Shown: positions 51,101 through 64,000 of the stretch, one piece after another
Layout: each line of letters begins with the position of its first letter
How positions within the stretch are numbered: position 1 is the first letter of the stretch
The notes under the pieces: generated by a model
Told to the model about the DNA's origin: nothing
Seen by the model: only the letters and a program-made list of their open reading frames with translations
Database searches by the model: none
DNA from: Paragordius varius
Taxonomy: Eukaryota; Nematomorpha
Length of the DNA: 64,000 nucleotides
Assembly (NCBI GenBank): GCA_964247055.1
Contig: OZ176053.1
Coordinates: forward strand, 4,464,001 to 4,528,000
Direction of reading: 5' to 3'
Program-made: the position numbers and the translations under genes

Positions 51101-54100
51101 CTTTTTTATTATATGTATGGTGTACGTGTGTATGTTTGTATGTATATGTCAACATCTCTAACTCTCAGTCTTGACATTTTAAAACACAACCACCAATATA
51201 ATTGTCATCTCTTGTATCTGTTATTTTGTTCTGTTATCAGAAATCTTTTTCTTAGATCTTTATTCACTAAACTAACAAACCAACTAACTAGCTACTAACA
51301 TTTACAAGTATAACGTTAAAAGGTCCTACGTTTCTATATACAAAGGGGGAGAATATATAAGAAAAGATTCTCATAGTTTCTATATATTGATATTGTCCAA
51401 TAATTTTATCACAACAAGTTGCTTTGTAATGCTAACTAAAATCTATACATTTGTATTTACTTTGGTCATCCAACTTTGATATATTATAAACCCATCTTTC
51501 CATCTCTTTTAACATGTTATAACATTGATGGGAAAATTATTCTATGTTTGTATTGTCTTTTATCATCCGGTAGTTTAAATAAATAATTAAAGAAATCAAC
51601 TGGTTGGATATAAACAATTAAATTAAAACAATATTTGTGGCAAAAAACTTTGTGTTGGGGGAAAATCTCAATAAAGGAAATAAAATTTCATTCTAGAATG
51701 GAGTCTGTTCAATTGGCGCGGTGTCTACTTTATTAATTTGTTGAAAGGTCTCGGCTGTCTCTATCTCTTTTTTATAGAGATTCTCATCGTTTATTTAATT
51801 ATCAAGGGATTATAGGAAGCTATCGTTTAAGGGCCAATAATGATATTAATATAAAAATCATATAATCTACTAAAGTGATATAAATTAGATGAAAAAGGAG
51901 CAGAAAAGATTTAGGATAGGAGCGCTAGGATCAAAGAGTTTTGCCTTATAGAATGTAGCAATCACGGACAATAATTAACTATCGGAAAGATTTTTTTGAA
52001 AGATTTCGGATTTTTGGTTCTTTTTTATCTTTGTGATTCCTTTTATTGATTGACTTACTCTCTGTAATAATGATAATGATGTTTACCATTTTATTTTGTT
52101 TTCCTTTGACATTCACCAAAATGTTTAACGCAATAAATTTGCATGTTAAGTAGCAGGTGGGGTGAATATGTAACAGTTACAAGTGGTTTTGTTTAATTAA
52201 ACAAATAAATTTTATTATATACATGGACAATTAAGAACATGATGAGTCATTGCAAAAAAAAGTTTTTTTTGTTAATTTTTGTCTCTTTATCTAATGATGC
52301 AGATAGATGTGGAGATGAAGTGTTATGATAACTTTTTTAACAAATTAACTAACTACACACTGTAAAAATAACATTCTCCACTTTTCAAGTGTGCTCTTTT
52401 AGAAATGTTCACTATGATTTTATCAATTGATTTTTTTTGTTTTATTTGCAGATATATATATATATATATATATATATATGGTCCTTAAAAATGAAACATT
52501 TATAAATATATATATAATTTCTATGGTAAGATCAAGGTGTTATATTACATAATGTTAGTCTATCCCGTTTGGCGACAAAATTTATATATATATATATATA
52601 ACGAAATAAGTGGTGGTATTAAGCGAAAATAAAATTATATTAATAATATAAAATATAAAATAAAGTTAATAATATTTTTTTATAGTGGTTGAGAGTTTTA
52701 TATTTCCCTTTTTTTCTGTCGTGTGCTTTTAATTTTAAAAGCCAAAATTTTACAATAGAGATTTTTCTTGACTAAGATGGTGACCAAATTAATGTATTGG
52801 GGAAATAAAATTTATAAAAAAATATTTTAGCCTAATAAATATTTTATTAGACATTTGATGGAAAGATTCTTTATATTTAAAAAACTATTTTAATTTTTAT
52901 TATAATAGTGTATGGTGCCATGTTCTCAGCCCTATTCAGATTTCACAAGCTGTCAAACCCAATGCAAAGTAACCATTTTAGACATATTTCAATATAATAA
53001 ATCTTATAGTTAACGGAAAAAATGCCATAAAATATAAGTTTTTAATTTTTGATTTTATTTTTTAAACTTAAAAGAAAAAACCAAAACCTAAGCCATCTTT
53101 TCGGACCATTAAAAAATTTCTTAACGATTATATAAATTATATATAATAATAATAGTAATTAATATAAAATTATCCAATAACCATTACGATATAACTGTAT
53201 TATGTCACGCAAAGCACCAATCGACCAAATAAAAGAGTAATAAAAATGTGTTAGCTAAAATATGCCGACAAAGAAAAATCAATTTTACAGTTAACACTTC
53301 GATTCAAATTGGGGTATCTAAATACCCCAGACTAAATTAAAATTAATATTTTTAAAAAAGTATTGAAGAAAACGGTCCCAATTTAAATTTATGCTTCTAT
53401 CCTGATAAAAATTATATAAATATGCCAAAATAGCTTGATAAAATTTTGTTTTGAAAAAAAAGTTCCATCTCAAACTACTTCGACGCCATTTTTATTTTAC
53501 AAAATTTTTACAAAATATCGTCTTTAATTAATTTTAAGGGTAAAACTAAAGCTAATTTTTTAAATAAATTATATTTAAAATTGATAGAAATAGAAAAAGC
53601 GGTTTATTTTGTATTATTTTTTAATTTTACAATTTGACACATGTTATGTTGACGAAATTTTTACTTTTCGGTTTTAGCTTAAAATAAGTAATATCAAGAA
53701 TTTTTGAATTAAATTTTTTATATATTTCGGTTTATTAATGTTATATAAGTGCAAAATTTTGTCATGGTTTCGATTCCTTCCATACTTCTTTAAGTATTTG
53801 ATTTTAAACAGGCCTGGGGTATCCAACTACCCCAATTTGAATCGAAGGACAAAAAGAGTGTGTTGTATCCAAGTGTTAATTAAACCAGAAAAATAAAATA
53901 ACTTAATAATTATATTGGGGGATGGAACAAAGGAAAACTTGATAAGTTTTAAGCGTAATTTAAGAATAGAAACAGAAATGGGTGGTTTTATTATAACATA
54001 TAAGTAAGTCTGAATATCTGGCTCAAAAAAGGATCGTCTCTTTACTCAAAATTTACGTAAATCAATCAAAAATTTTAATTTATTTAAGATTCTACCATCT

Positions 54101-57100
54101 AACCAAATTAAACTTGAATTAAATAAAGGTCAAAGTATTTTATGGCTTTCTATATTCGCAAAAATCTTAATTATATTAAAAAATATTCAATACTTAATCA
54201 TGTGGCAAATAAAACAGTAGAGTTTCTAGCTTTTCTAAATTATATCAACGTTATTTTTTAAGGTCAAAAATTATTTATGGCTTAATTACAAATTTATAAA
54301 AAACAAATTCAATACCTAGCATTATATATTTATAAAATGATTCGTAAATTAGAGCGCCTCAAATTCACTGTTAAATCAAGCCAAAGTTTCTCCTTTTACT
54401 GGCTCTCAAACGTCGGGTAATAGAGATGGTGCTTCTGATTCCCATTCATATTATATTGCAAGGCATAAAGCGAAAACTTCAAACGAAAAATATGCCAAGG
54501 CACAAAGAATAGAAAAAGATGATGGAAAAAATAGTGTTTTTCAAAGGCATTCTGCCTCACTTACGGCTTGTCAAAGTTCATGTGCTTTTCTGAAAGATAT
54601 AACGGTTCGAAAGGCTGGAACGTGCCCAAGTATCGCTCAAATGTCCGGTTTTGCCCTAGCCTGTTTAGACAGTTGCCATAAGGATGGCGATTGCAGTGGG
54701 ATTCAGAAATGTTGTGCACATAGGTGTGGAAGGACCTGCCAATACCCGGAAACTATTAATGAGGGTAATTGAATAGATTAATTTTTTTTGCATCTTATAA
54801 AAACTCTTGGGATACTTTAAATGACAGGAAAAAGTCGATTTTATAAACAATGCTAATAGTTTTTTATGAGATTATTACAAGTCGTGTCTGGTTTCGGTTA
54901 AAAAAAAGTATATGTATAGAATAAGTGGTGCTTGGATTTTGCCTATCGTGTGCTCTTGGAAACTAGTTAATATAATCGGTAAAATGAAATTTTAATGGCC
55001 AAATTGACTTTTAACTTTAATCTGGTTAAAATTATACGGACACTATTAAATCACATAAATCAGGATGTGAGAGCTAAGTTTAATCTTTTATTGGACACGG
55101 AATGGTATATATAGATATAGAGTAAATTTATTTCAACGTATAATATATATATATATATATATATATATGGCCAAGGACAGATCAAAACCTTAAATGACAA
55201 ACACACATACATATATATATGTGTGGGAACAAATTTAATTGATCAAAATATTATTACATTTATGAAATATTTTTAAATTAAAAATTTTTTTTCATACCAT
55301 TTTTTTTATATCGAAGTTTGCCATTTTTTGATGTTTATGCCTAAAAATATACTTATAAGATATGATTGATAAGTTTTTAACCATAATGATTTAAGAGCTT
55401 TCTAATCCAAAAGACAAAACTAATGAAATTAAATACATCTTACCAAAAAATTATTTAATTATTAATTAACTCAAGTCCCTTTTTGTTTAAAGTTATTGTT
55501 GTATATTTGATTAACATTTTCAGCGTAGTATATTTTTAATAACTTTTTAGCCACATTCTTTTTGTGTTTGGTTGATGTGTCGTTTTTTGATCTATAGTTT
55601 TAGTTTTGGAATATGTGTGATAAAATGTTGACCTAAAAGAAAAAGAACCTAACTTTACTTTATTTATCCACTAGACACAATGAGTGATCAGCAAAAATGT
55701 TTAACATTGAGAGAAAACACACATACATATAAATTAAGATTGATGACTCTTTGGCTATCTGAATCCAAAAAAACTAAAAAATGGCCATTAATATGCTTAA
55801 TACGTCGAATTAACTCTAAACTAGAAAGATTTATTATAACACCAACCTACTATTGATAAATCAACTTGAATATGTAATGTAAAAAAAAATTTTCTCCCTA
55901 TAGAAAGAAATAGTTAACAATAACTTTAACCTAATTATAATATTTATATAAATGAAAGTTAAAGACTGGATGCCTTAGAATTCGGATATCTCGTTAATGT
56001 GTCATATAGGGGTTATCTATTTTTTGTTCGCCTAAATGTATAATGAGTTTTTGAGTACAGGAAAAAAATCATGTTAATGTAAGAATGTTTTTCATATTTT
56101 TTGGCATATCGGCTGTGATACAGTCGCTTTAAGAATTGGTTTATTCTCCAGTTTACTAAAATGAATTTTGTCCTACATATTTACATTAAAATTTATATTA
56201 TAAATATATCTATATATTGTTAATGTAAAAAATTAGCACATAAATTACGGATAGATAATATGATATTTTATGTGATTAACTTACAGAATAAATAATAGGT
56301 CAGTTTTCTTTGGTTAGTGTGTCATCAGAAAACTCTAAAATCCTGAGTTAAAATTGGACAATTTTAGATTTTTTGGCAAAATTGTTTGTTTTGATAAAAA
56401 TGTAATTTGTCATACTTTATATTTCTATGACACGTATCCAAAATAATTATATGCAGATTAACATTTAATTTTTTTTGAAACGAAAAAACTATCAGAGGTT
56501 TCCTTTTTTTACATTTTTTTACTAATTCTTTTTTTCTGTATAATATTGAATCTATAATACTAAAGTTTCAAAACATTTCGGATAAAATTAGGATTTAATA
56601 TGCAAAAATCGTTTTCCCCTACAAAACTAAACACAAATAATATTATAATAAATCCCTCCTTTAAAAATGTGTCTCTTAGAATTAAGTCTTCAAACAACAC
56701 ATAAAATTCTCATAAGAATAATTCTCGCAAACTAAATCTTATTAATATGGAAGACAAATTTTTGGTTTATTGGGAAAAAGTTTCCTATTTCTACAAAAAA
56801 ATCTTGTTATCTATTTTAGGTTTATGATCTGATAACGCGCACTCACTCCCCTTTAAACGATTGTAACAGTTTTTTGATTGATTAGCCTTATATGCAAAAA
56901 AGTTTGTAGTTGAGAGTTGTTACAAGAAAAACTCTAAAAATCATATTTTTTTCTTGAGAAGAAAAAGTGTCATCCTTTTATTTTATTTGAGGATGAACAC
57001 AGAGGGATTAAGGGCTTTAAGATAAATGGAAAATTTTTGGTTATAGATAGTTCTGGCATCTTATTTGTTTTAAATGTGCAAAATATGTTTCTTTTATCTG

Positions 57101-60100
57101 TGATTCATAGCTAGCTAACTGGCGAAAAATTGGGAAAGATAAGATTTAGAAATTAAGTCAAACTTAATTACTGACTGAATATATTTATAAATGGGATCGG
57201 GTTGAAAAATACGATATATTAGTTGCATTTTTTTCTATTTAATCCGAAGTAATACTTAAGTTAACTTTCTTTGTTTAAATATTGCATAAATGGCTATATT
57301 TTGCAAAAATATGGTAATTTTAGCTCAAAATATTATAAAAACTGTAATTCCAATTTAGTATTGATGTTTTCGATTACAAAGCAGTAACACGAAGTAAAAA
57401 AATCCGCTAATTACAATTTTATTACACTTTTTATTTATGATTATTGTTAAAAGTAATAAGGCTGAATCTCAGAAAGAATAGGTCTGACATATATTATTGT
57501 TATTATGACACACTTAATGACCATAATAAAAAAAGGAATTTTTCTTATATCTGATCATATATATATATCTTTTTATGATTATTATTAAGGCAATAAAATA
57601 GCCTACGAAATTGAAATATATAAAATTTTTGGTGATGATGGATTATTACAATCTTAATTAAGGCTCTATATATATGAAAATCAGTTTTTTTGTCAAAAGT
57701 AATTAAAATTTTTATATTCAGTTCAGAGGTTTTTCTAATAAAACGCTGATTCGTTTTTATGGGTCTGAGATATTTTAGCATTAAACATTTCTTACAGCTT
57801 CTGTAAAGTCGTCACTAAAGAAAAAGATTGTGCACATTGAAAGATGAAACACGCGAATGAATATTTAGCAAGCTTTAAAGTTTATACGTGAATATTTAGT
57901 GGATAGTTTCATTAATTTTTAGCTATTAAACCAACCATATAACTGCTCCATATACATATAGTATATACATAAGTCATTCTGCGCATCTTATTTTATATTT
58001 TTTTGTATTAGGGAACGGTTAAGATTTTTGAAGGCCATTTCTTATTTTGAGAAGAAAAAAAAGGAAGATATATTAGGTCCTAACTTTGTTTTTTGCATAA
58101 TTCGAATCGTGTTTACTCATTTATTACTATTCTTATTATTGTAAGAACATGCATAAAATTTCTGTGGAAGTAGTATATAATTGATGCTACGCTATAATAT
58201 ATAACCTCCAATGGTGACTAAAATTTCCATGATTTATTTTCTACCACCAAAAAAATTTAATTAACTTCTACATGGCCTAATTTTGTTCAAAATAGATTCA
58301 GAAATTATGGAAAATTACATCATAATATTTTAAAGTGTTTTTTGCCAAAAAATATTTTGTATTTTTAAATTACTTTTGGTTATAAAACCTCATTATGCGC
58401 TAATGTTAACAAATAAATTTCCATAATTTGAAGGACTTTACAAAAAAAATAATTATGGAAAGCTTACATAACTTTCCACAAACGTCAAATTATTTAGCAT
58501 TATTCATTTGTACATACTGTATATTTATAAATATATAATATAATTTGAGTCTATATTGGCTAAAATCGGACTAAATTTTTTTATACATTTTAAATAAGAT
58601 ATATATATATATATATATATTGGTTAACATTTTACAAATTTACTTCAAACTATATTAATATAATTTTATTTTTAAAATAGTTATTCCGCCCAGACCCATT
58701 TTTTCGCAGATTGATGGAAATTTGGCCAAAGATAGTGATGGCAGGACCCTTATACAGTAATAGATTTATCATATATTGTTTTATATCATCGCATCGTACT
58801 CAGGGCAACTTTTATTTTGTTAATTGAGGTCGGTTAATTTTTTAATGAGCCTAAAAATTTTGATAACAATTGCCTAACTCCGTGTTAATTAATGCTATAA
58901 ACGAAAATTAAACTGAAAATGAATTGAAATGATAATAAAAAATAAACTGAGATTTAAACAAATACTAAGTGATGTGTGTGACACTTCGTCAATAGTAATC
59001 GCAATTCGTGCTTACATTTGACTCTTTAAGTTAATAAGTTTGAACTTCTATTTAATTTTCATGATCATTTCAGTCCATTTTCAGTTTAATAGTTTATAAA
59101 ATGAATTAAAGGAGTTTAAAAATTGTTAATATAAAAATATCAATTCCGTAATTTACAATTTCCTAAAAATTAATGTTTAAAATATTTTATAGATATCTTG
59201 TAACAAAAAGTTACATTCTTATCTTACGGACATTAAACAGAGATATCTTTTTAAATTCTGTTCCTTTTAATTGCTAATGTTTTTAACTGATAAATAACAG
59301 AAATTTGTTGACATCTTTGCTTATTTGTATCACAAAATGTCTTATCCTTGATTTATAAACGATAAGTTATAGATAGCACACTTTGATATAATTGATAACC
59401 ATTATGCTTTGAAATTTGGTGGTAGTTTTTGCAAAAAATATATATTTTTTCTGCAAAATATTAACAACTCTAGATTAGAATGGAATATGCCGGACACATT
59501 TTTCTCGAATGAGATGATGATGGTGAAAGGAAAAAGCTCATTCCTGAATGAAAGCTCTTTATTATTAACTACATCATCATCAAATAAATTTTCCATTTTG
59601 TATGTGTTACAGAGCCAAATGGATGCACAACACGACAAACGTCACATTAACAAATTGGCTGAATGGAAAGATTTAATTATAGTAAGTACACTTTAGTCTC
59701 TTTTAACTTAATTAAATGTAAGTATCTAATGTAATGTAATGAAATGTAATAAGATTTTTGCCTTTTATTTAGTGATATTAGCCATCAAAATTTGTAAAGC
59801 TTAATTAAGTTAAGATTTTTTAAAAATTTAACCATTAAACAAGGTACATTCAAAATTTCTAATTATCGCTGCAATATGTCTATAAATATATATGTATTGG
59901 ATTATTTAGACGAGTAATAGAAATATGTTGCTGAGAGACTTTTTTCCAAGTAGTTGGATTCGTTTCCGGGTAGCCTCAGTCAATGCCAACGGTACTATGG
60001 GCTATTCCGAACCTAGTCGCCCTCTCACCATAAAAACAAGTACATTTACGATAATTTTCCTTGTAATATATAATAGATTAGGTTGAATTAATTTAATTAT

Positions 60101-63100
60101 ACAATTATTAAGAATTAACTTAATTAGGCATAGCACATAAGTTAAATTTATGCGTCATTTTCCATCATGGCTAAACTATTTATTCTAGGTATTTATCAGA
60201 AGTATTATTTTTTATATTGCAATTATAACTAAAATTATATGAATTTATTGTGAATTTTCGATTACTACTAGTAATCTTTGTCAAACGTTAAAAATAAAAT
60301 TAAAATATAAATTAAAATATAAACTAAACTATTTGTTAGGCCCATTTAAATTTTCTATAAAATGGCAAAAAATCACTTAATGACAAAAATTTTATCGATA
60401 AAACTTATTAGGCGTAAACGCTCCACTGATGCCAGCTAACCTTACTACCGGCGAATATACCATTCAACCGAACGGTAAAATATCTCAAAGCATTAATTGG
60501 TCGCCGCCATACAGTGATTTACCAATCAGCAAATATAAAATATTGTGGAGTGATCAAAAAACTTATGCCCTTTCTCTGGCGACATCATCACCCACGAATT
60601 CCAATTCTAATCAAGCTGTAACAGCTATGAAAGATGAACAGAATTTGCATCAACACAGAAAAATTGTTAAAGGGGTACGCGAAATTTATATAAATATTTT
60701 CGTTTAAAGTTTTCATTTCTTTGTAATTATAATATTTTTTTACAATTTTTTAGACATTGACATCGACAATCTTGTCAAATTTATCATCAGACACGACTTA
60801 TTTTATCCAAGTACAAGCATATTCACAAAAAGGAACTCTCAAATTTAGGGGTGAAAAGGCATCGATTTTCCTTACCACACCCAGAGTAGAGAAATCAGGT
60901 ATAGTATGTCAAATAATTTTAAAAATAACCGCTAAACCAAATTTTATAAAAAAATATATATGAACCGACTTTTACAAGTATATTTTGCACCTAAGTTGAT
61001 TTAAATATATCATTTACATTTTGTTTTTTTCTTAGATTTAATGATGTTGCAAAATCAAAATATTGACTCTCAACCACATTCACAGCCATTAGTTTCTTCA
61101 AAGCCCCAAATTATATATTCAACCACTGAGCCAACCAAAATGTCCCCACCTCTTGACCTTAATAATGTGAATGAAGATACAGATTTGGTTATAGATTATG
61201 TTGTAAAATACGATGAGAATATGCCAAATAATGGCGGCGATTTGAAAAGACAAGATGTCAGAAATCAGCATTTAAAAACCAAAGGATCAGTTATATCTGC
61301 TAGATCACTAGTACCCTACATACTCTTAACAAATTCTATTGTGAATGTTAGTCATGGACCTTTCAATATTGACACAGAGACAAATAAATTGCAGACTATG
61401 CTATCGTGGGACTATGGTACAAATAAGGCGCACGAGTCTGAAAATGATATAAATGATTTAAACCAAAAAATAATTTATCCCACCAAACTTAAGATTACAT
61501 GGAAGGCTATGGTTTGTATTGAGGGAGGTGATAGAAATTCCCTAAATCCAACACTGTCAGAGCGTGAAGTTAGAGATGAAACTAAGGAAGTTATATTAGA
61601 ATGGGACGATACAAATGAAGAAAATGACATAAAATCTAAATCTACACTCATAACAGGCCTGAAATATCAATGTCGGTACCGTGTGCATATGGAAGCAAGT
61701 TTTACTGATAATAACAACCAAAAAAACTATGTTGGAATTAACGCAAACGATAAATTAAGCCTTAACAAATTGTCACCCATGATTAAATCACCCTCTACTG
61801 TCCAAACCACGTCTAACATCGTTAAATTTGGTCATACCTACTATTTCCAAACCCCAAGTTGTCAAAGTCTGCAGCGATCAAATGTTAACATGCAATCAAT
61901 TGATTGCCCTTCACTTGGTAATAAATAATTTAGTATGAAGATTGCTTTGTATTTGTAGTATTTTAAAGAACTGTTTGAAAGTATTAATTAATACAATTAT
62001 GAATGTTTTATTAACATAATAGTATATTTTTACTTATAGTGCCACTGCCATCAAAACCCCGTGATTTTTCCAACACTATTCGCCACATATCGGAAAACAA
62101 TGTAACAGCACTGTTAAGTTGGAAAGCCCCCCTAAGCTCGACAGAAAACGAAATGTTGTTGAATCGAAACCTTGAATCGGGTAACAGGGTACAAGAGAAT
62201 TATATTGCGAATGAAAAGGCGGCATACATAGATCCTAACATTATAGGATATCGCGTTGTGTTTTATGGTAAACGGGCAACCATTACAACCAATCCCTCCT
62301 CCTCCACCGAAAATGGTAGAACATTCACATCTATGCTAAACAATGGTGGAAATATTCTAATCAAAGTCTTTTCACCGGTAAGTTAGTGATAAATTCATGT
62401 TTGTTGGTTGGAATACCTAGCCTTAGAGATCAAATTTTAAAAATGTAATAATAAATATTTGTTAAAACATCAGATATAAGCCTGATTATTTATTATATTT
62501 TGCAATTCTTAATATACATACTAATTATATGTTGTTATCTTTCATCAGTTACAAACATCATATTATGTAACGGACCTCCTCCCAGAACGGGATTATGCGG
62601 CTGATGTTCAAGCCTTTTCGGAATCAGGGCCCGGGGAAGTTTCCCATATCGAATTCAGAACCCCGAAATATCACAAACCCATTCAATATGTTCAACCAAG
62701 TATTATTATTACAATATTTTAGAAAAATATTATTTTATGGAATCAGGATTACATTACAAAACATAAAAAATCCGTTACTTTTACTTATTTGAGATGATTC
62801 ATCAAAAAGGACCATTAATATTTGATAATTTCTACACAATTTTGTAGATTTATTAAATTATAATATTTCTTTCCTAATACATTAGATGCTCCATTTTATG
62901 GTATGTATCATCAAGCTTTACCCTATGCCCGTCGGCATTATCCAATTTTTTCACATTTTAAAGATAATAGCCAGCTACCACAAAATACCTTTCCGAATTT
63001 CAAAGAACCTCCACCAACTTATAACTCAAACAGCAAAAACCAAAATAATAATTTTTACATTGAAAGGACAGACAATGGTGACATATTATATTATAATGCT

Positions 63101-63295
63101 GCTGGACAAAAGAATAATCATGAATACTTTAATCGAGTATACCAAAATGGGTTTTACATTTCAACCAAAACAAAGGAACAAAAATCAACCGGGCTGCATC
63201 AAATCACATCTCCTTACACTATGATTCAAATAATCACATCTATATTGGCATACAAAATAATGTTCAAATACACACATTATGCCCCATTATTTTAG
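48191..63295 (+). CDS. ANOS1: Anosmin-1 homologue (KAL1): Cys-rich, WAP and fibronectin III domains
   Basis: Secreted extracellular-matrix protein; family members bind heparan sulfate and guide cell migration. Thirteen exons: 48191-48322, 50461-50535, 52909-52968, 54353-54764, 58681-58756, 59474-59681, 59910-60039, 60412-60674, 60754-60898, 61036-61917, 62040-62377, 62549-62699, 62886-63295; all phases agree, 1093 aa (human 680). Residues 1-26 form a signal peptide (GIFSPIFFAFFLVAQIYLI). The Cys-rich module has AQCESKC, CMVPC and CQSSCAFLK. The WAP domain (178-226) keeps all eight cysteines: GTC, LACLDSC, GDCSG, KCCAHRCGRTC. At least four FnIII-like regions follow, for example WIRFRVASVNANGT and YKILWSDQ. 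Extra length comes from a polar insert before CQSSC, a long exon 10 and a Tyr/Asn-rich tail. Introns are 79-3916 bp, with no ultra-short ones. Intron 3 holds a MITE. The assignment is by domain order plus residue-level similarity in the Cys/WAP part. Confidence 0.9.
48500..48676 (+). CDS. Small ORF, 58 aa, in intron 1 of the anosmin-1 homologue
   Basis: An ATG at 48500 opens 58 codons: the start is basic and hydrophobic (MLKRLVSDSFRVC), the middle is His/Cys-rich (FHHHCHAWADKCVKAFMG) and the end polar. Its amino-acid mix is unlike the Lys/Ile/Phe/Tyr noise of random frames in this AT-rich DNA. It does not fit as an anosmin exon: exon 1 joins exon 2 in phase and at the right spacing without it. 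It could be a nested small gene, possibly mitochondrial from its N-terminus, or an alternative exon. I do not recognise the family. Confidence 0.35.
   Translation: MLKRLVSDSFRVCQNSMLETAHFHHHCHAWADKCVKAFMGINYQQFNSLPYNKNRKKI
52452..52479. repeat. (AT)n microsatellite
   Basis: Dinucleotide AT run in anosmin-1 intron 2; a second, shorter run lies at about 52582-52601. Confidence 0.85.
53295..53875. mobile_element. TTAA-flanked MITE, copy 2 (581 bp)
   Basis: Lies in anosmin-1 intron 3. TTAA at 53291-53294 and 53876-53879. It matches copy 1 (18713-19294) along its whole length with few differences, about 94% by eye, and has the same end structure. The high identity suggests fairly recent activity of this family. 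Confidence 0.82.
55143..55168. repeat. (AT)n microsatellite
   Basis: Dinucleotide AT run in anosmin-1 intron 4. That intron (3.9 kb) otherwise shows only AT-rich sequence, with no exon or element that I can recognise. Confidence 0.85.
58601..58621. repeat. (AT)n microsatellite
   Basis: Dinucleotide AT run about 60 bp before the exon at 58681. Confidence 0.8.
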
Positions 63296-64000
63296 CAAAA
63301 AAAGTCTAATGAATTATTTTGTAAAATTGGGAATTAAGTTAGATCAAGTCGGTTAGCAAGAGTCGAATGCAATCGATGTACCAATTTATAGATTATTGGA
63401 TCATCTGTATAACATACTGTATTCGCTGAGTATTCTAAAAGCTAACAAAAAACCTCTCTCTACTTAAAACATACTCGGTGCTAAATGCTTGGAAAATTAC
63501 ATCAAAGTTAATACAATTTACATATATATATCTATCTATATCATATTGTTATCTAATATATTCTCATCCTGTAAATACGATCAATATGTATTATTTCTAT
63601 ATATATATATATATATATTCGATAAAATTTTAAACACATATGGGTAAACGACAAATAAATTGTGATGAAATAAATATTGTTTTATATATTAAACTAGCGT
63701 AAATCTCGTGCTGTACGCAGCTCGAGGATGCCCTTCGGACTTCTGGGGGCTATTTGAAAAAAGGGACAATAAAATGATCCACATATGTGGAATGTTTCGA
63801 AACATTGATCTCATAGGAATTCCAAAACGGTGCATTCATACTAATATATTGTTTACTTGGGCGAAAAATAGATTCAAAAAATTATTTTTATGGACTTAAT
63901 TTTTTTAGAAAAGATGGCATTTTACGGGGGTAGCGGGTAAAAGGGCCTAAATTAAAAAAACAAGGCGACTATGTTCGGCGCAATCGAAAATAAGTAAACA
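63296..64000. other. 3' flank of the anosmin-1 homologue
   Basis: Contains an (AT)n run at about 63597-63619. A GC-richer end from about 63700 includes GGGTAGCGGGTAAAAGGGCC, which loosely resembles, in inverted orientation, the GGCCCTT/GTAGGGGGCTACCC blocks of the satellite at 32890. The 63-codon frame at 63708 has no recognised motif. Confidence 0.4.

Noticed and set aside
1-64000. tRNA, rRNA, CRISPR, capsid- or LTR-bearing elements
   Set aside because: I found no cloverleaf with a GGTTCRA arm, no rRNA-like core, no spaced direct-repeat array and no recognisable retroelement or viral protein.

Overview
This window is animal nuclear DNA, strongly AT-rich, with interrupted genes and standard GT-AG splicing. 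I placed eight genes by spliced, frame-checked homology; no rRNA, tRNA, CRISPR array or bacterial-type operon was seen. The gene set (anosmin-1, a BRD7/BRD9 bromodomain protein, ciliary CFAP20, mitochondrial TRMT10C, MRPS16 and WARS2, cytosolic MARS1, an HSFY-like factor) is metazoan. Fourteen introns are only 21-32 bp long, and each is required to keep a conserved protein in frame. Introns of this size are known in dicyemid mesozoans (and in some orthonectids), so a mesozoan or another very reduced spiralian is my best guess. This is inference, because longer introns (up to about 3.9 kb) also occur here.

Layout: 1-650, minus-strand exon of a possible NTR/TIMP-like secreted protein. 1910-3415 (+) TRMT10C, followed at once by an HSFY-like transcription factor (3568-4792, +). 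CFAP20 (4870-6066, -) converges on HSFY with 77 bp between stop codons. The BRD7/9 gene (8381-14653, -) is divergent from MRPS16 (14684-15054, +) with 30 bp between start codons; a decayed SLC23-like transporter lies in a BRD intron. WARS2 (20458-22931, +) and MARS1 (23121-32546, -) converge. From 32547 to 48190 no gene was found: this part holds a satellite of about 160 bp monomers, a nested TTAA-flanked MITE, hAT-like and mariner-like MITEs and plain AT-rich DNA. From 48191 to 63295 (+) lies a large anosmin-1 homologue with long introns, one of which carries another TTAA MITE and another a 58-codon ORF.

Functionally the genes are mostly unrelated housekeeping genes. Four serve translation or tRNA biology: mitochondrial tRNA processing/methylation, a mitochondrial small-subunit protein, mitochondrial TrpRS and cytosolic MetRS. 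One belongs to the SWI/SNF chromatin remodeller, one to cilia, one is a transcription factor and one is a secreted matrix/heparan-sulfate-binding protein. Ultra-short introns tend to sit near the 5' ends of genes, and long introns further in.
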